DNA from: CAWJKP01 sp963843465
Lineage (GTDB): Bacteria > Planctomycetota > Planctomycetia > Pirellulales > Thermoguttaceae
Reading direction: 5' to 3'
DNA length: 64,000 nt
Assembly: GCA_963843465.1 (NCBI GenBank)
Contig: CAWJKP010000007.1
Span: 1-64,000 of the forward strand
Of the stretch, positions 1-10,069 are shown one piece after another (the first letter of the stretch is position 1; each line of letters opens with the position of its first letter). Position numbers and translations under genes: made by a program. Below the pieces are notes generated by a model that saw only the letters and a program-made list of their open reading frames with translations, ran no database searches and was not told the origin of the DNA.

Positions 1-39
1 CTAAACCGTAGGTCGTAGGTTCGAATCCTATCCGGGATA
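1..39 (+). tRNA. tRNA-Arg, 3' part only (anticodon NCT)
   Basis: The window opens inside a tRNA. Bases 1-4 are the 3' half of the anticodon loop, 5-9 the anticodon stem, 10-14 a five-base variable loop, 15-31 a canonical T arm with loop TTCGAAT, 32-38 the acceptor strand and 39 the discriminator A. No CCA is encoded. Loop positions 35-36 read CT, so codons are AGN. The short variable loop excludes tRNA-Ser and leaves tRNA-Arg (TCT or CCT). The first base of the anticodon lies outside the window. Confidence 0.75.
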
Positions 40-84
40 CTTTGTACCGGCTGGCGGGCAAGATATTCAACGGGAGGGCATCCC

Positions 85-1474
85 ATGCGGACGACAACAA
101 CTAGGGCGATTCTCTCCACGGTCGCGGCTTGCACGGTCGCGGTTTCGACCGCGGCCTGGGGACGTGAAAAGCCACGTGGCGAAGCGGAACTGGTGGCCAA
201 CCCCGCTTTCGCCTCGTCCGCAGGGCAGCCCATGCCGCACGAGTGGACGCTCCAGCCGCTGCCCGTCACGGACGCCTGCTGCCGGGTACGGGCGGTCGAC
301 GGCGGACTGGCGGTGGACGCGCCCGAGCGTCCCTTCGGCGTGGGCATTGTCTGGCAGGACGTGCAGGGCATCGAGGGGCAGAAGAGCTACGCCGTGGACG
401 TGTTGGCGAAGGCCGAAAAGATCCCCTCTCCCTACCGCTCGATTCTCGTCCGGCTGACCTGGACGCACGGCGGCCAGCCGCTGCACCCGGCGGGCTTCAT
501 GGTCCGCGGGCCGAGCGCCGCCGACGCCGGGCTGCGGTTCGCCGACGTGTTGGTCGCCCCCAAGGAGGCCGACGGCGCCCGGCTGTCGCTGGAGGTGAAG
601 TGGCCGCAAGGGGGCTCGGTGCTCTGGTGTCGGGCCGGCTTGCGGGCCGCGACCCCGCTGCTACCGCGAAAGGTGAAGATCGGCACGGTCTACCTCCGGC
701 CCCGCAACAGCACGCCGCAGCGGAATCTCCGGCTCTTCTGCGACCAGGTGGACCAGGCCGGCCGCTTGAAACTGGACATCGTCTGCCTGCCCGAGGCGAT
801 CACCGTCGTCGGCACGACCAAGAACGGGCCGCAGACGGCCGAGCCGATCCCCGGTCCCTCCAGCCAACGGCTCGCCCAGGCCGCGCAAGAACCACCTCTG
901 GCTGGTCGCCGGCCTCTACGAGCGCGACGGCGCCACGGTCTACAATTCGGCCGTGCTCTTGGACCGCGAAGGCCGGCTTGCGGGCAAGTACCGCAAGATC
1001 CACCTGCCCCGGGAAGAGTGGCAATTGGGCGTCACGCCCGGAAGCTGTTACCCGGTCTTCAAGACCGATTTCGGCACCATCGCCTTGCAGGTCTGTTACG
1101 ATTACTTCTTCCCCGAGGAAGCCGCGATCCTCGGGCTGAAGGGCGCCGAGGTCGTCTTCGCGCCGACCTGGGGCACGACCTTCAAGGACCAGGAGGGCCG
1201 CGTCGAGGGCGAGAACGTCTTCCGCGTCCGCGCCCGGGACAACGGCATCTACCTGGTCCCCTCGGTCTACGACGGCAACAGCATGGTCATCGACCCGCTG
1301 GGCCGGGTGCTGGCCACCAGCGACGGCCACGAGGGCCTCTTCTGGTGCGAAGTCGACCTGTCCCGCCGGGACCCTCTACCCTGGGTCGGCAATTGGCGCT
1401 CGATCGGCCCGCGCGACCGGATGCCGTCGAGCTACGGGAGCCTGCTCGGGGACCCGGCGAAGCCGACGGATTAG
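85..1474 (+). CDS. secreted carbon-nitrogen hydrolase (nitrilase fold), apparent frameshift
   Basis: Predicted exported amidohydrolase of the nitrilase superfamily. A signal peptide (residues 1-25) is followed by an N-terminal beta-rich region of about 170 residues and then the C-N hydrolase domain. The Glu-Lys-Cys triad is visible: Glu in LPEA (codon at 793), Lys in YRKIHLP (codon 995) and Cys in QVCYDYF (codon 1094). The Glu is in one frame and the Lys and Cys are in the next; an extra base near 883 (GCCGCGCAAG where GCC CGC AAG is expected) joins them into one continuous domain. The span is one base over a codon multiple. Start chosen for GGGAGGG six bases upstream. Substrate unknown. The shift may be a sequencing error or recent inactivation. 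Confidence 0.8.
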
Positions 1475-1491
1475 CACCCATTTCTTGCCGC

Positions 1492-2499
1492 TCAGCGACC
1501 GGTCATTCGCTCTAGCTTTTCGGGATACCGAGCCCCTTGTACCGTAATCTTGGATGCGGCGCTTTCGATGTCACGCAGATCGTCCGGCGTGAGTTCGACG
1601 GAGGCTGCCCCGAGGTTCTCATCCAAGCGATGCAGCTTCGTGGTGCCTGGGATCGGAACAATCCACGGCTTCTGGGCCAGCAGCCAGGCGAGCGCGATCT
1701 GGGCAGGTGTCGCGCTGTTCCGCTGGGCAATGCTGCCGAGCAGATTGACGAGGGCCTGATTCGCCTTGAGAGCCTCGGGGGTGAAGCGAGGCAGAGTGCT
1801 GCGGAAGTCGGAGCTGTCGAAGGTCGTTTTCTCGTCCATCTTGCCCGTGAGAAAGCCCTTGCCCAGAGGGCTGTACGGCACGAGGCCGATTCCGAGTTCC
1901 TCGAGGGTCGGTATCACTTCCTTCTCGGGAGTTCTCGTCCACAGCGAGTATTCGCTCTGGAGCGCGGTGACCGGCTGGACCGCGTGTGCGCGGCGGATCG
2001 TTTGCACTCCTGCTTCCGAAAGGCCGAAGTGCTTGACCTTGCCCTGCTCAATCAGCTCCTTGACCGCTCCTGCCACGTCTTCGATTGGCACGTCCGGGTC
2101 TACCCGGTGCTGATAGAGCAGGTCGATTGTCTCGACCTTGAGCCGCTTGAGCGAGCCCTCGACGGCCTGCTTGACGTGCTCCGGTCGGCTATTCAATCCC
2201 GGTGAACCCTTCATCCCTCGGGGATCGAAATCAGGATTGAGGTCGAACCCGAATTTGGTGGCGATCACCACTTGCTTGCGGAAGGGGGCGAGGGCGTCGC
2301 CCACAAGCTCTTCGTTCAAGAACGGGCCGTAAACCTCGGCGGTGTCGAAGAATGTGACGCCGCGCTGCACGGCGGCCCGGAGAACCGAGGTCATCTCCTG
2401 CTTGTCCTTGGGCGGGCCGTAGGAAAAGCTCATCCCCATGCAGCCAAGCCCGAGAGCCGAGACTTCCAAGCCGCTCTTTCCAAGTTTGCGCTCTTGCAT
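1492..2499 (-). CDS. aldo/keto reductase
   Basis: NADPH-dependent aldo/keto reductase of about 335 residues, expected to be a cytosolic TIM barrel reducing aldehydes or ketones. The start of the barrel reads LGLGCMGMS. The catalytic tetrad can be assigned: Asp and Tyr in FFDTAEVYGP, Lys in IATKFGF and His in LLYQHRVD. The C-terminal cofactor site has PIPGT and a Lys-Leu run. The ATG at 2499 is preferred over a GTG at 2514 because AAGGAG lies six bases before it. It follows the YahK-like gene by 27 bases on the same strand, so the two are probably cotranscribed; both are aldehyde/ketone reductases, suggesting carbonyl detoxification. Natural substrate unknown. Confidence 0.88.
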   Translation of the reverse strand: MQERKLGKSGLEVSALGLGCMGMSFSYGPPKDKQEMTSVLRAAVQRGVTFFDTAEVYGPFLNEELVGDALAPFRKQVVIATKFGFDLNPDFDPRGMKGSPGLNSRPEHVKQAVEGSLKRLKVETIDLLYQHRVDPDVPIEDVAGAVKELIEQGKVKHFGLSEAGVQTIRRAHAVQPVTALQSEYSLWTRTPEKEVIPTLEELGIGLVPYSPLGKGFLTGKMDEKTTFDSSDFRSTLPRFTPEALKANQALVNLLGSIAQRNSATPAQIALAWLLAQKPWIVPIPGTTKLHRLDENLGAASVELTPDDLRDIESAASKITVQGARYPEKLERMTGR

Positions 2500-2526
2500 G
2501 GTTTCTCCTTTCACGTGTCGCGTCGG

Positions 2527-3585
2527 TTACTCTGATCTGAGAGAAGCCAGGTCGATGGAGAAGCGATATTTCACATCGGACTTGAGCAGTCGCTCGTAGG
2601 CTTCGTTGACCTTCTGGATGGGAATGACTTCGACGTCGGCGGTGATGTTGTGCGCCCCGCAAAAGTCGAGCATCTCCTGGGTTTCGGCGATGCCGCCAAT
2701 GGCAGAGCCGGAGAGACTGCGGCGGCCCAGGATGAGGCTGAAGGCGGCGAAGCTCAGGGGCTTCGCGGGAGCGCCGACCAGGGTGAGGTTGCCGTCGCGG
2801 CCGAGCAGGTTGAGATAGGCGTTGATGTCGTGCTCGGCGGAGACGGCGTCGAGGATGAAGTCGAAGCTGCCGATGTGCCTCTTCATCTCGTCGGCATTGC
2901 GGGAGACGATGACTTCGTCGGCGCCGAGGCGGAGCGCGTCGTCCTTCTTACTGGGCGAGGTGGTGAAGACGACTACGTGGGCTCCGAACGCCCGGGCGAA
3001 CTTCACGCCCATGTGGCCCAGCCCGCCGAGACCGACTACGCCAACCTTCTTCCCAAGGGCAACGCCCCAATGGCGCATTGGCGAGTAGGTCGTGATCCCG
3101 GCGCAGAGCAACGGCGCAGCTCCGGCGAGGTTGAGGTTGGGGGGAACTCGCAGAACGAAGCGTTCATCGACGACGATGCTGTCGGAGTAGCCGCCGTAGG
3201 TCACGCCTCCCAGGTGCTTGTCCGGGGAGTTGAAGGTGAGCGTCAGGTTCGGGCAGAACTGCTCGAGCCTGGCTTTGCACTGGGGGCAGGTGCCGTCCGA
3301 GTCGACCAGGCAGCCGACGGCGGCGAGGTCGCCCGGCTTGTACTTGGCAACTGCCGAGCCGACCCTGGTTACACGCCCGACGATCTCATGGCCGGGGACA
3401 ATCGGGTAGACCGTGGGCATGACGCTGCTCCACTCGTCGCGGACCGCATGGAGATCGGAGTGGCAGATGCCGCAGAAGAGGATTTCGATCTGCACGTCGT
3501 GTTCCGTTGCATCGCGACGCTTGATTTGAGCGTGGGCCAGCGGCGATGTCGCGCTGGCAGCGGAGTAAGCCTTCGTGTTGTACAT
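2527..3585 (-). CDS. yahK: zinc-dependent NADP(H) aldehyde reductase / alcohol dehydrogenase, YahK type
   Basis: Medium-chain zinc alcohol dehydrogenase of 352 residues, close over its full length to E. coli YahK as I remember it. Catalytic zinc ligands are Cys in CGICHSDLH and His-Glu in PGHEIVGRV. The structural zinc loop is shortened (TCPQCKARLEQFC). The Rossmann motif is VGLGGLGHMGVKFA. Signature stretches PLLCAGITTYSP and ETQEMLDFC are present. YahK-like enzymes reduce a range of aldehydes with NADPH. ATG start with TAGGAG about nine bases upstream. First of a pair with the downstream aldo/keto reductase. Confidence 0.9.
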   Translation of the reverse strand: MYNTKAYSAASATSPLAHAQIKRRDATEHDVQIEILFCGICHSDLHAVRDEWSSVMPTVYPIVPGHEIVGRVTRVGSAVAKYKPGDLAAVGCLVDSDGTCPQCKARLEQFCPNLTLTFNSPDKHLGGVTYGGYSDSIVVDERFVLRVPPNLNLAGAAPLLCAGITTYSPMRHWGVALGKKVGVVGLGGLGHMGVKFARAFGAHVVVFTTSPSKKDDALRLGADEVIVSRNADEMKRHIGSFDFILDAVSAEHDINAYLNLLGRDGNLTLVGAPAKPLSFAAFSLILGRRSLSGSAIGGIAETQEMLDFCGAHNITADVEVIPIQKVNEAYERLLKSDVKYRFSIDLASLRSE

Positions 3586-3664
3586 GGATTTGTGCTCCTA
3601 CTGGTTACAGGGCAACAAAAGCGGGATGATCCGAAACCCAGGTCAACGCCAACTTTTCCACGGT

Positions 3665-3919
3665 CTATGGCAGCCCCAACCGCCCTTCGAGGATCCCCAG
3701 TATGGAAAGATCCTCGTCGAGATCGGGCCAGTGCAGCCCGGTGCCGTTGCAGATGATCTCGATACGGCCTAACTGCTCGGCAGTGGCATTGCGCAAGCGG
3801 CGGTTCTTGGTGGCCGGAAAACGAATCTCCCGGCCGTCGCTGAGCCGCACGCAAACGGTGCCGTTCTCAGCGAACGCCTCGATAGCGCGGGCGCCAGGTT
3901 CAAGGGTGGAGAACATCAT
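3665..3919 (-). CDS. DUF2442 domain protein
   Basis: Short protein of 84 residues matching the DUF2442 pattern: a beta-hairpin start with SDGREIRFPAT, then GTGLHWPDLDEDLSI and a short C-terminal helix. The family has no established function; members are often encoded next to small accessory or toxin-antitoxin-like genes. It starts seven bases after the stop of the unknown gene at 3926-4486 on the same strand, so the two are probably coupled. This pair is less GC-rich than its neighbours, hinting at accessory origin. Confidence 0.75.
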   Translation of the reverse strand: MMFSTLEPGARAIEAFAENGTVCVRLSDGREIRFPATKNRRLRNATAEQLGRIEIICNGTGLHWPDLDEDLSILGILEGRLGLP

Positions 3920-3925
3920 TCCACT

Positions 3926-4486
3926 TCACTGCTCGATCGGCTCCGAAACGATTGTTATCTGGCCGCCAATTCTTGTGGCCCAGTGCTGCATGATGCGGGC
4001 CTTCTTGCGCATCAGTTTCATGGCAGCAGACGAAGCAGGTTTCCACCCGTTAAGAAACCTGTTGCAGAACTCCTGTCCCTTTGGGCTATCGGGAACGAAA
4101 TCTATTCGGACGGCCACCAACTCGAACTCGTCTATCTTGCGGAGTTTTGCATAGAGGTCCGCCAGATAGTCGGCTGAAGCGCCGGCGATCACCTCGTCCG
4201 AGATGATCACAGACACGGCATCGCAGCAGATCAACTCGAATTGCCCGATCTGGGCATCTGAGTAAGACAGACCCTTGTTAACACAAACGGGAAGTCGGCT
4301 GCTAAGCAGACGCGTTGCCCCGTCCGAGGCTTCGGCAACGAATCGCGCCGCCCTCAAAAGGGTGCCGTGATCGACTCCCGCGAACGCCAGCAATACGAGC
4401 GAAAAGGTCGCCGTGTCCGGTGGTGCAAGCTTCTCCGGCGGCGAACGTTGCAGCAACGCTTTGGTCTCCGTATCGAGCCAGTCCAT
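3926..4486 (-). CDS. hypothetical protein, partner of the DUF2442 gene
   Basis: Protein of 186 residues that I do not recognise. It has no signal peptide or obvious membrane segment, and reads as a mixed alpha/beta soluble protein. Features are an alanine-rich helix near residues 40-55, a hydrophobic strand FELICCDAVSVIISDEV near residues 85-100, and a basic helix MKLMRKKARIM near the C terminus. ATG start at 4486. The seven-base gap to the DUF2442 gene and shared lower GC suggest a two-gene accessory unit. No function is proposed. Confidence 0.6.
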   Translation of the reverse strand: MDWLDTETKALLQRSPPEKLAPPDTATFSLVLLAFAGVDHGTLLRAARFVAEASDGATRLLSSRLPVCVNKGLSYSDAQIGQFELICCDAVSVIISDEVIAGASADYLADLYAKLRKIDEFELVAVRIDFVPDSPKGQEFCNRFLNGWKPASSAAMKLMRKKARIMQHWATRIGGQITIVSEPIEQ

Positions 4487-4982
4487 CGTTCAATACCCTC
4501 AAAAACGTCAGGCGTGTTGGCCCGTTGGCTCATTCAGCGTAACCGGCAATCGATTGCTCTATAGTTGGTATTGTACCGGGCTGCCACGCTCGCGTGGGGG
4601 TGCCTGTTGTGAAATAGTTCCCACGCATAGCGAGAGCGTTACCCCCCATTTGTAACGCAACCATCGCCATTACGGTTGACCTAGCATTCCCATTTTGCCA
4701 GGCTCGCGCTCTGGGCCCGCCTCCTGCCGGCCCGCGGACAACCGATGTGGCACGATTTCCCGAAGTTCGCTACACTACGCCAATTAGGGCGACTGTTTGC
4801 GGCTCAGGATCGGCGAGGAAACAAGTGTCGCCTTTCGCTCCGCGAAAGCTGCGTTATCCCGGATTACTTGACCGAAGCTCGCCTACTTTCGCGGAGCGAA
4901 AGGCGACACTCATTGATGTTTCGATCATCAGGAGCAAGCCGCTGCTGGCAAGCCCGGTTATGTCGGCGGGCAAGGAGGCTCT
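4487..4982. other. intergenic region between divergent genes
   Basis: No convincing gene is seen. The region holds the upstream sequences of the leftward unknown gene and the rightward yhaO-like gene, a hairpin-prone stretch near 4575-4640 (CCACGCTCGCGTGG), and the palindromic pair at 4827-4907. Confidence 0.5.
4827..4907. repeat. REPIN-like inverted pair, family GTCGCCTTTCGC
   Basis: Left arm 4827-4848 and right arm 4886-4907 are exact reverse complements of 22 bases. Each arm is itself a hairpin (CTTTCGC, loop TCC, GCGAAAG). The loop between arms is 37 bases. The same arms recur at 11468-11519. Confidence 0.9.
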
Positions 4983-6325
4983 ATGCCATATTGGCCATTC
5001 CGCTTCATTCACGCGGCCGATTTCCATCTTCATCGGCCGATCACCGGGATTACCGAGGTCCCGGAACACCTGCGGGAGTTGCTGCTGGAGGCGGCGTACC
5101 GCGCGGCGGTGCGGGTCTTCGAGGCGGCGCTGACGGAAGAGTCGGATTTCGTCCTGCTGGCAGGCGATCTGCTGGACCCGGAGGCGACCGGCCCGCACGG
5201 TCCGCTCACGTTGGTCGAACAGTTCGAGCGACTGGCGGAGCGGGGCATCGCCGTCTACTGGGCGGGCGGGCAGTGCGATCCGCCGGAGGTCTGGCCTGCG
5301 GTCTATCACCTGCCCGATAACGTACACGTCCTGCCCGCCGGCCGGCCGGTGGAGATCCTGCACGAGCGCGAGGGCGAGCCGATCGCGCGGATTGTCGGCG
5401 CTAGCCGGGTTGAAGGCGGGCTGAAGCCCACCCTACGTCAGGTTGAAGGCGGGCTAGAGCCCACCCTACGTCAGCAAGAGGAACACCTTCAGCCGGCCTT
5501 CTTCAACCCGGATCCGACCGGGCTGTTCACCATCGGGCTGGCCAACGGCGCGGCGGAGGCCGAAACGCTGGCCAGCCGGGGAATCGACTATTGGGCCCTG
5601 GGCGGCAGCCCACGGCAGACGTTGTTCCAGACTCCGCACACGGCCCACTATCCGGGCAGCCCGCAGGGGCGACAGCCGGCGGACGCCGGGCCTCACGGCT
5701 GCACGTCGCTGCATGTGGACGCCGAGCGCCGGCTGCACTCGCAGTTGATCACCACCGACGTTCTGCGGTGGCACACGGAGCGGTTGGTGATCGACCCGGG
5801 CACGACCCGCAACGAGCTGGAATCGCGGCTCCGGCAACGGATGGTGGCGGCCATCGGCGGCGCGCCGGCGCCGACCTGCTGGTGAGTTGGACGATCGCCG
5901 GGTCGGGACCGCTGCTGGGCCAGTTGCGGCGGGGGACGCTGGCGGCCGACCTGTTGGGTCTGCTGCGCAAGGAGTTCGGCCAGGGCTCGCCGGCGGCGTG
6001 GAGCACGTCGCTGGCGATCGAGCCGAGCGCCGTGCTGAACCCCGAGTGGTACGAGCAGAAGACGATCCGCGGCGATTTTCTGCGGGCGGTGCGGCAGTAT
6101 CAGATGGACCCGGCCCAGCGGCTGGATCTGGAGCCGCTTTTGGGCAAGCCGGGTGCCACTGGCTCTGCCAGTGTTGCCGCGGGTGCCACTGGCCTGGCCA
6201 GTGCGGCGGCGGGCGAGATCGCGGCGCTGGCCGCGGTATCCGACCCGGCGGTGCGGGAGCGGGTGCTCTGCGAGGCGGCCTTGCTGGGCGTCGACCTGTT
6301 GAGTGGCGAGGAACCCCAGGCATGA
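4983..6325 (+). CDS. YhaO/SbcD-like metallophosphoesterase with altered active site, apparent frameshift
   Basis: Partner of the SMC-like ATPase downstream, resembling the Mre11/SbcD nuclease subunit. The first two metal motifs are present: ADFHLHRP near residue 11 and LAGDLLDPE near residue 58. The usual GNHD is GQCD, and the late GHxH region reads ALGGSPRQT, so residues needed for catalysis look missing. Two 11-codon direct repeats (VEGGLKPTLRQ) at 5408-5473 and two 10-codon repeats at 6151-6210 are in-frame palindromic-repeat insertions. A one-base deletion near 5870 splits the frame; conserved sequence resumes at ADLLVSWTIAGSG. AAGGAGG precedes the ATG. The stop overlaps the next start as ATGA. 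Confidence 0.75.
5408..5473. repeat. tandem 33-base repeat, in frame inside yhaO
   Basis: Two nearly identical 33-base units lie at 5408-5440 and 5441-5473. Read on the minus strand each begins GTAGGGTGGGCT and forms a GGGCT/AGCCC hairpin, matching the GTAG-headed repeats elsewhere in the window. The unit length is a multiple of three and adds VEGGLKPTLRQ twice. Confidence 0.85.
6151..6210. repeat. tandem 30-base palindromic repeat, in frame inside yhaO
   Basis: Units at 6151-6180 and 6181-6210 share GGTGCCACTGGC and a CACTGGC/GCCAGTG hairpin. They encode GATGSASVAA followed by GATGLASAAA, a low-complexity insert with no sign of belonging to the enzyme fold. Confidence 0.8.
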
Positions 6326-9300
6326 GAATCACGGCACTGGAAGTCGACGGTTTCGGGATCTGGAGCGGCCTGAAGCTGGGCGAGATGGCCGGCGGGTTGA
6401 ATGTCTTTTTCGGTCCCAACGAGGCCGGCAAGACGACCCTCATGGAGTTCATCCGCTCGGTGCTTTACGGCTTCGCGCCGCCGCGGCGGCGTTACCTGCC
6501 TCCGCTGCGAGGCGGCCGGCCCGGGGGCTCGCTCGCCGTGCAGGCGTCCCACGGGCAGTTCCTCGTCAGCCGCCACGACAACCCGGCCGATCCCCAGGCG
6601 GAGATCCTGAGCCTGGTCGGCGCCGACGGCAGCCGGCACGGCGAGCAACTGCTGGAGTCGCTGCTTTCGGGCGTCGACGAGGCGATCTTCAACAACGTCT
6701 TCGCGGTGGGCCTGCGGGAGCTGCAGGAGCTGGGCACGCTCAGCGACACCGACGCCGCCACGCTGCTCTACAGCCTGAGCATCGGCCTGGACCGGGTGTC
6801 GCTGGTGGAGGTGATGCACGAGCTGAACGGCTCGCGGGACCGCATCCTCGATCGCTGCGGCGGCCCCTGCCAGATCGCACAGCTACTAGCCGAGCGGGAC
6901 AAGCTCCGCGCGGAGATCGTCGAGCTGGGAACGCTCAACCGCCGCTACGCCCGGCTGGCCGCCGAGCGCGGGCAGATCGATCGCGAGGCCGGCCGCCTGC
7001 AAGAGGAACAGCGACAGCTCGAACAGCAGGCGCGGCTGATCGGCATCGCGCTGGCCCAGCGTCCGCGGTGGCAGACCCGGGTCCTGCTGGACGAGCAATT
7101 GGCGGCCATCGGTCCGCCGGAGACGATGCCGGAGGGCGCTGTCGAGCGGCTGGCCGGACTGAACAACCGCCTCGGTGAACACCGGCAAAAGGTCGACGAG
7201 CTGGGACGCTTCATGGCTCGGCTCCAGGCCGAGTCGGACGGGCTTTCGATCAACGAGGCCGTCGTGCAGTTGATCCCGCGGATCGAGGCCCTGCGAGAAG
7301 CAGGAGACGTGGATCGGTGCTTTGGAGAAGGGGGTCGGCGAGTCGGAAGGCGAGATCGCCCGGCTCGAGGCCCAGCTCAAGGCCCAACAGCAACAACTCG
7401 GCCTGGACGAGCAGGCCGGCGGCGACGGCCTGCGGGCGATCACGTCGCAAACGTTGGCCTCGCTCCGCGAGCCGGCCCTTTCGTTGCGGCGGTGGCAGCG
7501 GCGGCTGGAGAAGCTCAAGCAGCAAGGCGGCAGCGGGCAACAGCAGGACCAAGTCCTGGCGGCCAAGATCGAGGAGACCCTCCGCGCTCGGGGCGAGAAG
7601 GACCTCTCCGAGGCCATCGAGCACGGCGGTCTGCTGGTGGCCCAACTCCGCCGCCGCGTGCAGCTCGACGAGCGCGTCGAGAAGCTGGAGCATCACCAGG
7701 CCGAGATGGACCATCAGAGCCGCCGGCTTCTGGAACACCAGCTCCTGCCCGTCTGGATGCTGGCCGGGTTGGGCGGCGTGTTCGTGATCGGCGTAGTCCT
7801 GCTGATGGCCGGACTGTTGATTCCCGGCTCGATTGCCGAGGTCTGGGGCTGGTGCCTGGCGCTGTTGGGCCTGTCGGCCACGATCTGCTCGGTGGCCACG
7901 AAGTTCCTCCTGGAGCGGACCAACGCCCAGCGGTTGGAGACCTGCCAGAAGCAACTGCACACGCTCCAGACGCAGCTCAAGCAGGCGGCCCAGGAGCGGG
8001 CGGCGCTGGACGAGCAGTTGCCCGCCGGCAGCGGCACCGCGGCTTCCCGGCTGGCGACGGCGGAGAAGGACCTGGCGGACCTGGAAGAGCTCGCGCCCAT
8101 GGACTCCCAGCGGAAGAGCATGAAGCAAGCGGCGGACGAGGCTTCCCAACGGGTTCGCCAGGCGGAGGCCAGCCTGACGGCGGCCCAGCGGCGTTGGCAG
8201 GAGGCCCTTTCCAAGACCGGTCTGCCGCCGACGCTCGCTGCCAAGCAGGCGCGGTCGCTGATCGGCCGCGGCGTGGAAATCGGCGACCTCAAGCGGCGGC
8301 TGGACGCCCGCTACGAGGAGTGCCAGCAGCGGAGCCGTGAGCTGGAAGCGATCTGCGGACGCATCCGTCAGCTCGCTGCGGAGACGAATGTCAAACTTTC
8401 GTCGTCGCACCCGACCGAGCAGATCCGCGAGATGGTCCGGCGGCTGGAGGAGCAGCAGTCGCTCTTGAAGCGCCGCGAGGGGCTTTTGGCCGAGATCCGC
8501 CAGCTTCGGCGGAAGAAGATCAAACACGCCAAGGCCATCGCCCGCTGGACGCGCGACCGGCGGGAGTTGCTGCACGCGGCGGGCGTCGAGAGCGAGGAGC
8601 AGTTCCACGCCCGGGCGGCCGAGTTGGCCCGGGTGGAAGGGTTGAAGCAGCAGCGGCAGTCGATCCAGCGGGAGATCGACGCGGCCATCGCCGGCCACTG
8701 TGATCTGGAGACGCTCCGCAGCTATCTGGAGGGCCCCGCTGAGGAGAGTCTCGAAGCCCGGCGCCACCAGGTGCAGGAGCGGCTCAGCGCCGCCGGGACC
8801 GAGCTTCGCGAGCGTTTCGAGCAGCGGGGCCGGCTGGGCGAACAGATCAAGGTCTTGGCCAACGACCGCCAGCCGGCCGAGAAGCAACTGGCCCTGAGCA
8901 TGGTCGAGCAGCGGATCCGGGAGTCGATCCACACCTGGCAAGTCCGCGCGGTCACCAGCCAGGTGCTGGAGTCGATCCGCAAGACCTACGAGAAGGAGCG
9001 GCAGCCGGAAACTCTCCAGGAGGCCTCCGGCTACCTGGAGCGGATGACCGAGGGCCGCTACGGGCGGATCTGGACGCCGCTGGACGAGAAGGTGCTGCTG
9101 GTCGATGATGCCGCGGGCAGGCCGCTGGCGATCGAGGTCCTCTCGCAGGGCACGCGGGAGCAGTTGTTCTTGGCCCTGCGGCTGGCGTTGGTCAGCTCCT
9201 ACGCCCGGCGGGGCGCCGTGCTGCCGATGATCCTCGACGACGTGCTGGTGAACTTCGACAGCCAGCGGGCCAGGGCGGCCGCGGAGGTGCTTTGCGATTT

Positions 9301-10045
9301 CGCGGCGGCCGATCGCCAACTCCTGGTCTTCACCTGCCACGAGCACATCCTCCAGCTCTTCAAGCTCTTGGACGCGAAGGTGACTGAGCTTCCACCCAGC
9401 GGCCAGCAGCCGGCGCGTCTGGCCGTCCACAAGCCCACGGCGGCCGCGCGGCGACCGAAGCGGAAGCTGCGGCCGGAGCCCGAGCCTCCCGTTTCCGTGC
9501 CGGGATTGGGCGCCGCCGCTGGATCGTCCAGCGGTGCCGGTGACGCGGAGACGCGGAGGAGAGGAGAAGAGGAGAAGAGGAGAAGAGGAGAGGGGGAGAG
9601 GGCAAAGTTGGGCGCCATTGCTGGCTCGTCGAGCAGCGCCGACGGTACGGTTGGGCAAGCCGAACATGGCACGCCAGCGGCGCAACCGAAGCCGCCGCAG
9701 CCGTCCCGGCCGGTCCGTCCGGCGACCGAGGAGCAGCCGTCTCGGCGCGGCCGGCTGGTCCCCTGGAACGCCCCCTGGGGCGAGGAGAAGCCCAAGGAGC
9801 AGCCGTCGGTGTTCGTCAACGAGCGGAACGAATTGGAGTACGTCGATAGCGACGCGGAGCCCTTGGACTACAGCCATCAGCCGATGCACGACGCGGCGGG
9901 CTCCGACGACGATGCCTTCGAGGGCGACGAAGCAGAGGGCGGCTTCGATCCCGACGACGACCCGGATTTCGGGCCGGATTTCGATCACGGCTACGAAGAT
10001 GAGCAGGGCTATCTCGACGCCTACGGCGACGCGGAAGCGGCGTGA
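6322..10045 (+). CDS. YhaN/SbcC-like SMC-type ATPase with central membrane segments, apparent frameshift
   Basis: Large ATPase of about 1240 residues, translationally coupled to the phosphoesterase gene (ATGA overlap). The N-terminal half-ATPase has Walker A GPNEAGKTTL near residue 35. Long Gln/Glu/Arg-rich coiled coils follow. Two hydrophobic helices lie near residues 473-530 (LLPVWMLAGLGGVFVIG and VWGWCLALLGLSATICS), so the coil tip or middle may insert in the membrane. The ABC signature (LSQGTREQLFLALRLAL, about 941) and Walker B (MILDDVLVNFD, about 967) follow. The last roughly 220 residues are a Pro/Ala/Lys then acidic tail outside the fold. An extra A near 7299 (CGA GAAG CAG) shifts the frame; EQETWIGALEK is restored by removing it. 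Confidence 0.85.
9506..9640. repeat. two 33-base direct repeats around a purine tract, inside yhaN
   Basis: Copies at 9506-9538 and 9608-9640 share TTGGGCGCC, a GCTGG/CCAGC-type hairpin and about three quarters of their bases. Between them 9541-9602 is almost pure purine on this strand (runs of GAGGAGAAGAGG). All stay in frame and encode low-complexity Gly/Ser and Arg/Glu sequence in the C-terminal tail. Confidence 0.7.
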
Positions 10046-10069
10046 AGCGGCGCGTAGACGGCAAGCGGA

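Noticed and set aside
7250..9988. 912-codon minus-strand ORF opposite yhaN
   Set aside because: It is antisense to clear SMC-ATPase motifs in high-GC DNA; no recognisable domain or start site.
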